From Acidimicrobiia bacterium (GTDB lineage Bacteria > Actinomycetota > Acidimicrobiia > Spongiisociales > Spongiisociaceae), in contig WTGI01000019.1 of NCBI GenBank assembly GCA_011523635.1, positions 1 to 33,752 of the forward strand: a stretch of DNA of 33,752 bases. The letters are read 5' to 3'. Below are positions 26,745-33,752 of this stretch, one piece after another. Made by a program: the position numbers and the translations under genes. Below the pieces are notes generated by a model. It was not told where the DNA came from, ran no database searches, and was given only the letters and a program-made list of their open reading frames with translations. Within the stretch, counting starts at the first letter, position 1. Each line of letters starts with the position of its first letter.

Positions 26745-27245
26745 GCCTCTGTTGAGCCAGACCGCAGCCGGCCGTCAACTGGGAGGCACACCCCGGGAGA
26801 GCCAACCGAAAACAGTGGCAGACGGTTCACGAGCCAACCCAGCCAACGACCTACCAGACGCTACGACCTCACGGCCACAGCGAGCAGCACCCACATACAA
26901 GTCGGCGGTTCACCAGCCCGGCTGTCAATCCGGTGGTGGATCGAAGCCTGGCCCAACCCGGCAGGCTTCACTCCACGATCGGACATCGAGTCCCCAACAA
27001 GAATGGGACGACAACTAACTACCATCACGCGGCCACATAACCGAGTGTTCAGCCCGCAGGGGGGAACTCCAGACCTCGAGCCTGGACGGAACCAATAACC
27101 GGGTCAGAGTCCTGTCAAGAATCCTCAAGCACCGCGACGGCCGGGTGCCTCGTCCACACCAAGGAGAGAGCCATATCGCGCTAGCCCGTCAGCCTCGACT
27201 TCACCGACTAACCGCTTCGGCAGCGATCATGTCGGCACGCCTGCC
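26745..27245. other. About 500 bases without a recognisable gene
   Basis: The frames open here (for example on the plus strand over 26688-27098) are rich in Thr, Pro, Arg and Ser, lack any family motif and have no proper start region. No transposase N-terminus, tRNA or tandem repeat is seen. The stretch is probably decayed mobile-element DNA plus the 5' region of the gene at 27246, for which no promoter of the TAnnnT-7 type is visible. Confidence 0.45.
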
Positions 27246-28439
27246 ATGGCCCTGAGGATCGCCCTGGCCGGTTGGTACGGGTCGGACAACTTGGGAGATG
27301 AGATGATCCTGAGTTGCATGGCCGCCGCCCTACGGGCCCGGGGGGTGGAGCCGATAGCGGTGTCAATCGACCCCGAGCGTACTGTCGCCGTCCATGGCGT
27401 TGAGGCAGTGCCCCATCGCTCGCCCCTAGGCAGCGCGGCGCTGCGCCGGTCGCTGCGCCGGTCGCACGCCATGGTCCTCTCAGGAGGTGTGGTGCAGTCG
27501 GAGACGTCGCCGTGGAACATTTGGTTTCATATGTCACGCCTTCGCGCCTACAGGCGGTCGGCGCCGGCCACTGACGGACGGGGGCGGGCCGTGGTCGCAG
27601 CCATCGGCCTGGGAGTGGGACACGTCCGGGGCGCCGGTGGCCGGCGCATAGCGGTCTCGGAGATGCGCCGGGCCTGTCACATCGTGACGAGAGACGCCGC
27701 CTCGGCACGGCGCCTGCGCGGCTGGGGTGTGCCCGACGTGGCCATCGGCGCCGACCCGGTGCTCGCGGCGAACGCCCCGCTCGTTTCCAGCCGGCCGGGT
27801 GCGACCCGACCGCCCGACTCGCGCGCTCCGAGGCTGATGGGCTCGGCGCGCTCGCGCAGCGAATCCGAGGACACGATATGCGTGATACTGCGACCCCCGA
27901 ATCGCCGAGGCATCCGTACGGCTGCGGCGAAGACCCGCACGTCTTGGCAGCCATGGATAGGGCAACTGGCGCGATCGCTGGACGCGCTGGCCACGCGTAG
28001 CGGCATGACGCTGCGCCTGCTGCCGTTCCAGCCGAGCCAGGACACCCCCATGCTCGTGGCGCTGCGACAGCGGATGAGAACCGACACGGAGTTGGTCGCG
28101 CCAAGCATCGACAATGTGCTGGCCGAGGTCGCCCGGAGTCGCTTAGTCGTCACCATGCGCTACCACGGCGCCATCGCAGCTCTGCTCAACGATCAGGCGG
28201 CGGTACTGCTGGACTACTCTCCGAAAATGAGATCGCTCGCCGCCGAGGGCGGAGGCTGGGCCTCTCTCGTCGATCTGGCTCCGCTCGACACCGGGGACTT
28301 CGAGCCCCGCACGCTGGTCGGCGCGGCGAACGGGGCGCAGGCCAAGTCCCACCGGACGGCCGAGGCGCGAGGCTTGCTGGGTGCGCGTCTGAAGATCAAC
28401 GACGCCGCGCTCGACGATCTGCTCGAGCTGATCCGGTGA
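27246..28439 (+). CDS. csaB: Polysaccharide pyruvyl transferase (CsaB-like)
   Basis: 397 residues, normal for the family. These enzymes transfer a pyruvyl group from phosphoenolpyruvate to a sugar of a cell-surface polymer, giving a ketal. Seen: WYGSDNLGDEMILSCMAAAL at the N-terminus (the family's G-x-x-N-x-G-D), SGGVVQSETSPWN, TRDAASARRLRGWGV, GADPVLA and the C-terminal MRYHGAIAALLNDQ with the conserved His. An unusual Arg/Ser-rich insertion (about 180-225) separates the two halves. ATG start without a clear ribosome site. It is the first gene of an operon: its stop overlaps the next start by 4 bases (GTGA). In Bacillus anthracis CsaB makes the pyruvylated mannosamine that SLH domains bind. 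Other pyruvyl acceptors are known, so the target here is inference. Confidence 0.85.
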   Translation: MALRIALAGWYGSDNLGDEMILSCMAAALRARGVEPIAVSIDPERTVAVHGVEAVPHRSPLGSAALRRSLRRSHAMVLSGGVVQSETSPWNIWFHMSRLRAYRRSAPATDGRGRAVVAAIGLGVGHVRGAGGRRIAVSEMRRACHIVTRDAASARRLRGWGVPDVAIGADPVLAANAPLVSSRPGATRPPDSRAPRLMGSARSRSESEDTICVILRPPNRRGIRTAAAKTRTSWQPWIGQLARSLDALATRSGMTLRLLPFQPSQDTPMLVALRQRMRTDTELVAPSIDNVLAEVARSRLVVTMRYHGAIAALLNDQAAVLLDYSPKMRSLAAEGGGWASLVDLAPLDTGDFEPRTLVGAANGAQAKSHRTAEARGLLGARLKINDAALDDLLELIR

Positions 28440-29446
28440 ACGTGCTGACGGGGCGTCGTGCTGCTAGCTCGGTGACAGGCCTCCCGTGGTACCGACACCT
28501 ATTGAGATGGCTGAGAATCGCATACCTCGCCCTGCTCGTCGCCGCCGTTCCCGTGCTCGTGCTGGTGCGCAGGCAGGAAGTGGCCGACGTTCTAGGAGAG
28601 TTGGCGAGCGCAGGGCATCTGCTCGTGGTTGCGTCCTTCGCGGCAGGGTTCGTGCTGATCGCGCTGAGTGCGTACTTCTGGCTCGTAAGCCTGCGCATGC
28701 TCGACCAGCGCCCGCGACTTGCCGATCTGACCGTCACCGCGGCTCGTTCCCTGCCGGCCAGATACGTACCACTGATGGTGACGTTCGCGATCAGCCGCGT
28801 GGCTCTGATGCGGCGCCGCGGCGTTCCGGGGAGCGCCCTCGCTCTTACCGCGACGCTCGAGATGGCGGTGAGCTTCGCCGTCTCGGTGGCTCTTGGCCTG
28901 GTGCTGCTCGGCGGGGCCGGCGGCCTGCCCGGAGGCCTCGCCATCCCGGTCGTTGCCGCGGTCGGGGTGGTCTTCGCCGCATCACCGTCGGTGGCGGGAC
29001 GTGTCGTCGCTGCGGTGGCCCGGCGACGCGGCCTGGACAGCCTGGCCCCCGTCAGCGGATTCACGTGGCCGGGATACCTGCACATGATCGCGGCATCGGG
29101 CTGCTACTGGATTTGCGCAGCTGCCGTGTTCTGCCTGTACATGCGCGCATTCGAGGTCGCCGACGGCTTCGGGGTGGCGCCTCTCGCCGGTGCTTTCATC
29201 CTCACCTGGGGAGGCCTGCGATTCCTTAGCGTGATCGCGCCGCAGGGAATTGGCGTGGTGGAACTGACGATTCCGTCACTGCTCGGCGCCGCCGATCCCC
29301 TGGCTCTCGGCATATTGATATTCGGCTTCAGGCTGGTGTTGGTGCTCCGCGACCTGGCGGCCGCGGGCATCTCGGAGCTCCTCGAGACGAGGCGCATGAC
29401 GGTCAAAGCGGGTCCGGTGCGGCGTTCGGACGGGGCAGACCCTTGA
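28436..29446 (+). CDS. Flippase-like integral membrane protein (lysylphosphatidylglycerol-synthase TM / AglD family)
   Basis: 336 residues with about eight membrane helices (for example 26-45, 62-85, 136-160, 167-187, 220-243, 250-272). The pattern of an N-terminal helix, long amphipathic segments and a C-terminal RFLSVIAPQGIGVVELTIPSL stretch (GIGxxE) is that of the UPF0104/LPG_synthase_TM family, found in lipid-linked glycan transport or as the membrane half of MprF. There is no aminoacyl-transferase domain. GTG start, coupled to the pyruvyl transferase gene; TTGA overlap with the epimerase gene. It may move a lipid-linked sugar or polymer across the membrane; the function is not proven by sequence. 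Confidence 0.8.
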   Translation: MNVLTGRRAASSVTGLPWYRHLLRWLRIAYLALLVAAVPVLVLVRRQEVADVLGELASAGHLLVVASFAAGFVLIALSAYFWLVSLRMLDQRPRLADLTVTAARSLPARYVPLMVTFAISRVALMRRRGVPGSALALTATLEMAVSFAVSVALGLVLLGGAGGLPGGLAIPVVAAVGVVFAASPSVAGRVVAAVARRRGLDSLAPVSGFTWPGYLHMIAASGCYWICAAAVFCLYMRAFEVADGFGVAPLAGAFILTWGGLRFLSVIAPQGIGVVELTIPSLLGAADPLALGILIFGFRLVLVLRDLAAAGISELLETRRMTVKAGPVRRSDGADP

Positions 29447-30597
29447 TCCACATCTTCGTAGGCACCCAGGCCGAATACGTCAAGATGTCGCCGTTGCTGT
29501 GGCGCATGGAGTCGGCCGGCCTCCCCTACCGTCTGATCGACTCCGGCCAGCATGCCGACCGGTCGGAATCGTTTCGCAAGGAGCTGGGCGTGAGGGCGCC
29601 CGATCACGCGATGGGAGGCACGCGCAGCGTCGACTCGGTGCCTGCGGCGTTGTGGTGGGCGGCGGGACTCGGCCGCAAGCTGGTGCTGCGGCGGCGGCTC
29701 TTGCGAACCGTCTTCGGCGGGCGCCGGGGAATCTGCGTGGTTCACGGCGACACGCCGACAGCGCTGGTCGGCGCGCTCATGGCGAAACGCGCCGGGCTGG
29801 CACTGGCACACGTGGAGGCGGGCCTGCGCAGCCATCGGTGGCTGCATCCCTTTCCGGAAGAGATCGTCCGGGTTGTCGTCGACCGGCTCGCCGATCTGCT
29901 CCTGGCGCCCGACGGCGTAGCAGCCCAGGACCTACGCAAGCGCCGCGTAAAAGGGCGGATCATCACCGGATCGTCCAACACGGTTAGCGATGCGCTCCGC
30001 GCTGCCCTGGCGCCGCGCGCAGCCGGTACCACGCCGTCTACGACCGGCATGTCGGGTGGCACTCACTCACGCGGATCGCCACGCCGGACACGCCCCGCGG
30101 TGGTGACCATGCACCGGGTGGAGAACCTGTTCCGGCGGCAACGGAGACAGGCGCTGGTGCATACGATCACGCGGCTGGCGCAGACAACCGCGGTGCGCTG
30201 GTATGTGCACGAGCCCACCCGACGGGCGCTCGGATCCGCCGGTCAAGCGGGCCTGGAAGCCTCCGGCGTAGAGCTCGTGCCGATGGTGCCCTACGACGAG
30301 TTCGTCAGGGCGCTCGCACGGGCACCGTTCGCCATCACCGACGGGGGCTCCATCCAGGAGGAGTGCGCGCTTCTGGGTGTGCCTGTACTGCTGTGGCGAA
30401 ACCGGACCGACCGACCCGACGGCCTCGGTGAGAACGCCGTGCTGAGCCGCTATGACCCTGCGCTGGTAGAGGCGTTCCTGGCAGACCCCGAACGCTGGCG
30501 ACGCGCTCCCCGGCTGCCAGAGTCAAGCCCGTCTCAGGAAATTCTCGAAGTGCTCGCCGATTGGGTGGGTGGCTCGAGCGATTGTGTGGACGGCTGA
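29443..30597 (+). CDS. wecB: UDP-N-acetylglucosamine 2-epimerase (WecB/MnaA-like)
   Basis: 384 residues of the GT-B-like epimerase family, which interconverts UDP-GlcNAc and UDP-ManNAc. The catalytic set known for WecB is present: Asp103 (VHGDTPTA), Glu125 (HVEAGLRS), Glu139/Glu140 (HPFPEEIVR) and His214 (TMHRVEN), with the C-terminal TDGGSIQEECALLGVP and RNRTDRPDG loop. Differences from the standard enzyme are GTQAE instead of GTRPE at the N-terminus, and a low-complexity Thr/Ser/Gly/Arg insertion (about 190-208). TTG start overlapping the preceding stop, so translation is coupled. Beside a pyruvyl transferase it would supply ManNAc for a wall polymer. A divergent member acting on another UDP-sugar is possible. 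Confidence 0.83.
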   Translation: MIHIFVGTQAEYVKMSPLLWRMESAGLPYRLIDSGQHADRSESFRKELGVRAPDHAMGGTRSVDSVPAALWWAAGLGRKLVLRRRLLRTVFGGRRGICVVHGDTPTALVGALMAKRAGLALAHVEAGLRSHRWLHPFPEEIVRVVVDRLADLLLAPDGVAAQDLRKRRVKGRIITGSSNTVSDALRAALAPRAAGTTPSTTGMSGGTHSRGSPRRTRPAVVTMHRVENLFRRQRRQALVHTITRLAQTTAVRWYVHEPTRRALGSAGQAGLEASGVELVPMVPYDEFVRALARAPFAITDGGSIQEECALLGVPVLLWRNRTDRPDGLGENAVLSRYDPALVEAFLADPERWRRAPRLPESSPSQEILEVLADWVGGSSDCVDG

Positions 30598-30632
30598 AGC
30601 GACTGAAGCGTGGGACGGGTCGGATCGCCCAA

Positions 30633-30657
30633 CCCGGGAGGCGGCCGAGCGGCCCGG
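30633..30657. terminator. GC-rich hairpin between convergent genes
   Basis: CCGGG (30634-30638) can pair with CCCGG (30653-30657), or alternatively GGCCG (30643-30647) with CGGCC (30650-30654). It lies between the stops of the epimerase gene (+) and the GT2 gene (-). No T run follows, so intrinsic termination is uncertain. Confidence 0.3.
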
Positions 30658-31383
30658 TCAGGCGCTCCTCCCGAGTTTGCGGACACGTACGGAAATCCCG
30701 TAGCGGACGATGCACACGAAGGCAGCGATGCCGTCCTTCCATGTGATCTTCTTGCCTTCGGCATAGTTTCTGCTTGTGTAAGAGATGTTGGTCTCCCAGA
30801 TGCGCCAACCTCCGGCGGCCACCTTCGCTGTGATCTCCGTGTCAATCCCGAAGCGGTTCTCGCGCAGGTCGAGGGATCGTACGACCTCGAGGCGGAACGC
30901 CTTGTAGCAGGTCGCCACATCGGCCAGGCGCACGCCGGTGAGCATGTTCGACAGGAGTGTCAGCATCCGGTTGGCGATCATGTGCCAGAAGTACGGCGCC
31001 CTACGCGACGGGCCTTCCTGTGTGCGGACTCCGTACACCACGTCGGCGTCACCGCTCGCCAGAGGCGCCAGCAGCCCGTCCCAGTCGGCGGGGTCGTACT
31101 CGAGGTCGGCGTCCTGGATCACCACGAACTCGCAGCCTGCCTCGCCGAAGCCCCTCCGCACCGCGGCGCCCTTTCCGCGGTTCTTGGGCTGTTGGAAGAC
31201 CCTCACACGAGGGTCGTCATACTGGGACAGCCGATGCTGCGTTCCGTCGGTCGAACCGTCGTCCACCACTATCAACTCACCGGTGAAGCGACTGGCAAGC
31301 ACCCTGGAGACGATCTCGTCTACGGTAGCTACCTCGTTGTAACAGGGCATAACCACTGATAGGCAAGCATTTGAGGCATTCAC
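30658..31383 (-). CDS. GT2 glycosyltransferase, polyprenol-phosphate mannose/glucose synthase-like
   Basis: 241 residues. GT-A fold with LSVVMPCYNEVATVDEIV, GELIVVDDGSTDGT, NRGKGAAVRRGF, VIQDADLEYDP (DxD), VYGVRTQEG, the acceptor-side ATCYKAFR and a conserved NRFGIDTEITAK. This is the dolichol/polyprenol-phosphate mannosyltransferase group, which makes the lipid-linked sugar donor used by GT-C enzymes. No C-terminal membrane helices are present, so it is the soluble, peripheral type. GTG 31381-31383 is chosen because a TAGTCT box lies exactly 7 bases upstream; the frame is open to 31443. It is divergent from the GT-C gene at 31449, a natural enzyme pair. Confidence 0.87.
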   Translation of the reverse strand: MNASNACLSVVMPCYNEVATVDEIVSRVLASRFTGELIVVDDGSTDGTQHRLSQYDDPRVRVFQQPKNRGKGAAVRRGFGEAGCEFVVIQDADLEYDPADWDGLLAPLASGDADVVYGVRTQEGPSRRAPYFWHMIANRMLTLLSNMLTGVRLADVATCYKAFRLEVVRSLDLRENRFGIDTEITAKVAAGGWRIWETNISYTSRNYAEGKKITWKDGIAAFVCIVRYGISVRVRKLGRSA

Positions 31384-31390
31384 CCGCCGC

Positions 31391-31418
31391 AGACTAGCAC
31401 TTCCCGGCCTGTTAGGGT
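31391..31418. promoter_or_regulatory. Back-to-back -10 boxes of the divergent GT2 and GT-C genes
   Basis: Minus strand: TAGTCT (31391-31396), 7 bases, GTG 31383. Plus strand: TAGGGT (31413-31418), 7 bases, TTG 31426. Both have the leaderless spacing and lie 16 bases apart, so transcription is probably driven outward from one short region. Confidence 0.55.
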
Positions 31419-31425
31419 CGCCCGG

Positions 31426-31452
31426 TTGACCGGTGGGGAGCACCCGAGTTGA
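31426..31452 (+). other. Possible 8-codon leaderless upstream reading frame
   Basis: TTG at the expected transcript start opens a frame encoding MTGGEHPS and stops with TGA at 31450-31452, overlapping the TTG start (31449) of the GT-C gene. Within it GGGGAG (31434-31439) is also a ribosome site for 31449. It may couple translation or may be chance. Confidence 0.25.
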
Positions 31453-33071
31453 GAGCGGCCATCAGGTTCCTGGCAACACGCCTTTCGTCCGGATGGACTG
31501 TTGTGGCACTGATTGCGGCCGCCCTCGTGGCTGTCTGGCTGCCCGACCTAGGCCTGCCTTTCGGCAACAGTGACGACGGCCGCATACTGGGCCTGATTGG
31601 CCTTCAGGCACGCAACTTCTGGGACCTGGGCGCCGTGGACTCGTACTTTGGCGCGGTGGTCGAGCCATACGTCAACCCGGTGTACGACGTAGCCCCCAGA
31701 GCCGACCCACCTCCCGTCGCGGTCCGATACGCCCATCATCCGCCCCTCCAGGTGTTCATGGCGGTGGTGTCGACGGGCATTCTCGGTGACAGCACCGCGG
31801 CGCTGCGGGTGCCCGGCCTGCTGGTGGGCGCGGCGACGGTGGCGTTCATGGCGTCGCTGCTTCGCAGCCGGGACCTGGCTTGGGGACCGACCTTGCTGGC
31901 CGTGGCGGCGATGGCGAGCACTGGCTTTTACTACGTATACGGGCGGATCAGCGTCAGCTTCTCGCTGCTGCTGGCCGCCATCGCGGCGGTGTCGTGGGCG
32001 CTGCGCAGGGCCAACCCGCGCGGTCGAGACGCGCTCGTCGTGGCCGGAATAGCGGCCCTGGCCGCTTTGCAGTCCTGGATCGGGATAGCCGCCATGGTGC
32101 TGGTGATGCTGTGGCTGCTTGCCGCCGGCAGGGGCGACGGTGGCGAAACGCCATCAGGTGACTCCCGGCGAGGCGTCGGCGCGGTCGTCACAGCACCGCA
32201 GCGGAGGCTGCCCGTGCGGTGGTTGTCGGTGCGCCGTTTGTCGGTGCGCCGGCAGCGGGTGCTCGCTGCGGTCGCCGCGGGCACGGCGCTCGGCGCCGGC
32301 GCCACGGCGCTGTGGATGCTCAACGGCGCCGGAGTCGAGGATCTCGCGAACCAGGTGGTCATACGCACCGGCAACAAGGTGAGAGGATACAACGGGTCGC
32401 TGTCTTTCACCTTCAGCGAGTTCCTGGCCCGACAATGGCGCTTCGCCACCGAGGAGATGCTGGTGCCTGTGTGGCTACGCGTCATTCTGGTGCCCTGCCT
32501 CCTCGCCGGGTTGATCGACCGACGCACGAGGGTGCCCACCGCCATAACGCTCTCGGTTGCTGCTGCGCTGACGTTCGGGGTTCAGCAGGGCGCCTGGGTG
32601 CACAGACTGTGGAACTTCCCATGGCTGGCACCGGTGACCATAGGCTTCGCGGCTCTCGCCGACTGGATCCGCCGGCTCTTCCCCCGCCGTTGGCGACCGC
32701 TGCCGTCTGTGCTCGCGGCCGTGGTTATCGCGGGCACTCTGGTCGCTGTGGTCAGCGGCTCGACACGGCAGCGCTACATCACCGATCCCGCCGACGCGGG
32801 AACCGTGCTGGAGCAAGTGGGCAACCTATCGGGCTCGGAGTTGGCATGGGCTGTGCCGCCGGTGACTAGCGCTACATGGATCTCCTACCACCTGCGCATG
32901 CGGGTGATACACCTCAACGAGGACAATCTCGGCAACCTAGACGGATCCGATGTGGTGGTTCTTAGAGCGGATCGGGTGCCCGACTTCTTCCCAGAGGGAG
33001 CGTTGAACGACCCGCTCGCCGCTCATGACGATTTCCTGATTATCTCCGCCTCCAGACTGCTACCGCAATGA
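31449..33071 (+). CDS. GT-C type membrane glycosyltransferase (PMT/ArnT-like)
   Basis: 540 residues with roughly 10-11 membrane helices and a C-terminal outside domain of about 90 residues. GT-C enzymes take sugars from polyprenyl-phosphate donors on the outer face. The first outside loop has GNSDDGRILG (Asp42-Asp43, the acidic motif) and YAHHPPLQVF (96-100), typical of the GT39/GT83-like superfamily. A short cytoplasmic loop (about 220-275) is basic and contains a tandem duplication LSVRR-LSVRR (14-base DNA repeat near 32222-32252). TTG start with GGGGAG eight bases upstream. It probably uses the lipid-linked sugar made by the divergent GT2. Its C-terminal domain resembles the protein encoded at 33258-33752 on the other strand. 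The 186 bases after its stop hold no recognisable gene. Confidence 0.83.
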   Translation: MRAAIRFLATRLSSGWTVVALIAAALVAVWLPDLGLPFGNSDDGRILGLIGLQARNFWDLGAVDSYFGAVVEPYVNPVYDVAPRADPPPVAVRYAHHPPLQVFMAVVSTGILGDSTAALRVPGLLVGAATVAFMASLLRSRDLAWGPTLLAVAAMASTGFYYVYGRISVSFSLLLAAIAAVSWALRRANPRGRDALVVAGIAALAALQSWIGIAAMVLVMLWLLAAGRGDGGETPSGDSRRGVGAVVTAPQRRLPVRWLSVRRLSVRRQRVLAAVAAGTALGAGATALWMLNGAGVEDLANQVVIRTGNKVRGYNGSLSFTFSEFLARQWRFATEEMLVPVWLRVILVPCLLAGLIDRRTRVPTAITLSVAAALTFGVQQGAWVHRLWNFPWLAPVTIGFAALADWIRRLFPRRWRPLPSVLAAVVIAGTLVAVVSGSTRQRYITDPADAGTVLEQVGNLSGSELAWAVPPVTSATWISYHLRMRVIHLNEDNLGNLDGSDVVVLRADRVPDFFPEGALNDPLAAHDDFLIISASRLLPQ

Positions 33072-33257
33072 CTCTGGCGCGGTCGAAGCTGGCCAGGGCT
33101 CGCAGTCCTCGCTAGACCCTGACCTTCGCCGGATGGTTCCTCTCCGCCTCGAGCAGGGGGTTGGCGCCGACTCCCTAGTTGGGTCGACCAGGCCCTGCTC
33201 AAGGACATTGTCCGAGGGGGAAGCGTTGCGTCCCGGACGCGACCTAGGGCTTCGCCG

Positions 33258-33752
33258 CTATCGAGTGAGGGAGGCGGCGCTGAACAGGGCGTATCGGCCC
33301 CGCTCCGCCACGGGCTGCACACCTTCTTCGATCAGCACCGGTGTCCGGTCCACCCGGACCAGCACCAAGTCGGCCCCCCTCGCCGATCCGACGCCGTCGC
33401 CATCCAGCGGTACCTCGGCGACCGGTAGCTCCCAGTAGTAGCTCACCCAGAGAGAGAGGGGATCGACTCCTTCGGCCACCCATGCCACCTCCTGGCCGGG
33501 CGCCGGGCTCACCGCCCTGACCAGCCCGCCGGCATCGGAAGGAGCGTCGAAGTAGGCCTGCCGGTAGGCGCCCAGGCTGTGGAATCCGAGTACCGCCAGC
33601 ACTACCAGGCCCACCACGGCCAGCACCCTCACCAGATTCCTCCACCCGATCCGGCTCCCGATACCCGGCTTGCCGGTACCTAGTGGTCTGTCTGCGAAAC
33701 AACCGGGTGCTCTGGCGGTCATCGGCGTCCCGTCGCTGCGTTCCGCTTCCTC
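33258..33752 (-). CDS. C-terminal part of a second GT-C paralogue (runs off the window edge)
   Basis: 165 codons are visible. The frame has an ATG at 33720-33722 but stays open to the last base, so the gene very probably continues beyond. Seen: one membrane helix (VRVLAVVGLVVLAVLGF) followed by an outside domain of about 100 residues. The whole stretch aligns with the end of the GT-C protein at 31449-33071: a last helix, then YRQAYFDAPSDAGG against RQRYITDPADAGT, EVAWVAEG against ELAWAVPP, LWVSYYWEL against TWISYHLRM, and ADLVLVRVDRTP against SDVVVLRADRVP. I infer it is the tail of a paralogous membrane glycosyltransferase, convergent with the first. A short stand-alone protein starting at 33722 is the alternative. 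Confidence 0.65.
   Translation of the reverse strand, partial: EEAERSDGTPMTARAPGCFADRPLGTGKPGIGSRIGWRNLVRVLAVVGLVVLAVLGFHSLGAYRQAYFDAPSDAGGLVRAVSPAPGQEVAWVAEGVDPLSLWVSYYWELPVAEVPLDGDGVGSARGADLVLVRVDRTPVLIEEGVQPVAERGRYALFSAASLTR

Noticed and set aside
26688-27098. Possible plus-strand gene of 136 codons in the gene-poor gap
   Set aside because: It has a low-complexity Thr/Pro/Arg/Ser composition, overlaps the transposase remnant at one end and has no ribosome site or similarity.

Overview
The window is about 33.8 kb of GC-rich, densely coded DNA from an actinomycete-like bacterium. The best guess is an uncultured Acidimicrobiia lineage. The reasons are an F420-type luciferase-like oxidoreductase, a stand-alone AccA3-type biotin carboxylase, S-layer-homology (SLH) repeats of the form GIT-x-GC...FCP...LTRGEMAT, and several promoters in which a TAnnnT box lies exactly 7 bases before the start codon (leaderless pattern). 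The taxon is an inference.

Bases 1-14,200 (central and acyl-CoA metabolism, cell wall). The window opens inside a gene that reads as 2-oxopropyl-coenzyme M reductase/carboxylase (XecC type). It overlaps by 4 bases a phosphosulfolactate synthase (ComA), the first committed step of coenzyme M synthesis. Together they point to a coenzyme M-dependent epoxide/alkene pathway whose remainder lies upstream. Next come, on the minus strand, an LLM-class F420 oxidoreductase, a dienelactone-hydrolase-like protein with Asp in place of the catalytic Cys, and biotin ligase BirA. They are followed by the two subunits of a propionyl-CoA-type carboxylase (+), then a LpdA-like flavoprotein and the catalytic half of methylmalonyl-CoA mutase (-). 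BirA, the carboxylase and the mutase form a logical propionyl-CoA to succinyl-CoA set. A class A penicillin-binding protein with two PASTA domains and an unrecognised 151-residue protein end this part. Three heptamer repeat arrays, plus one weak copy, sit at gene 3' ends here.

Bases 14,200-19,050 hold a sirtuin, a rhodanese-E1 sulfur-carrier activating fusion in the reversed domain order, a polyprenyl-phosphate sugar transferase and leucyl aminopeptidase.

Bases 19,100-33,752 are mostly a cell-surface glycan region: a membrane protein, a GT2 glycosyltransferase, a secreted SpoIID/LytB protein with three SLH repeats, and a very large protein with two GT2 domains. After a roughly 1 kb gene-poor stretch with an IS110 transposase remnant comes a tightly coupled operon (polysaccharide pyruvyl transferase, flippase-like membrane protein, UDP-GlcNAc 2-epimerase). 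A polyprenol-phosphate mannose synthase-like GT2 and a GT-C membrane glycosyltransferase are divergent from a common promoter region, and the tail of a second GT-C paralogue runs off the right edge.

The most interesting reading of the right half is that the epimerase, pyruvyl transferase, lipid-sugar enzymes and SLH protein form one system: a pyruvylated wall polysaccharide that anchors SLH proteins, as known in Bacillus and Paenibacillus. The most interesting points in the left half are the coenzyme M gene pair and the heptamer arrays.
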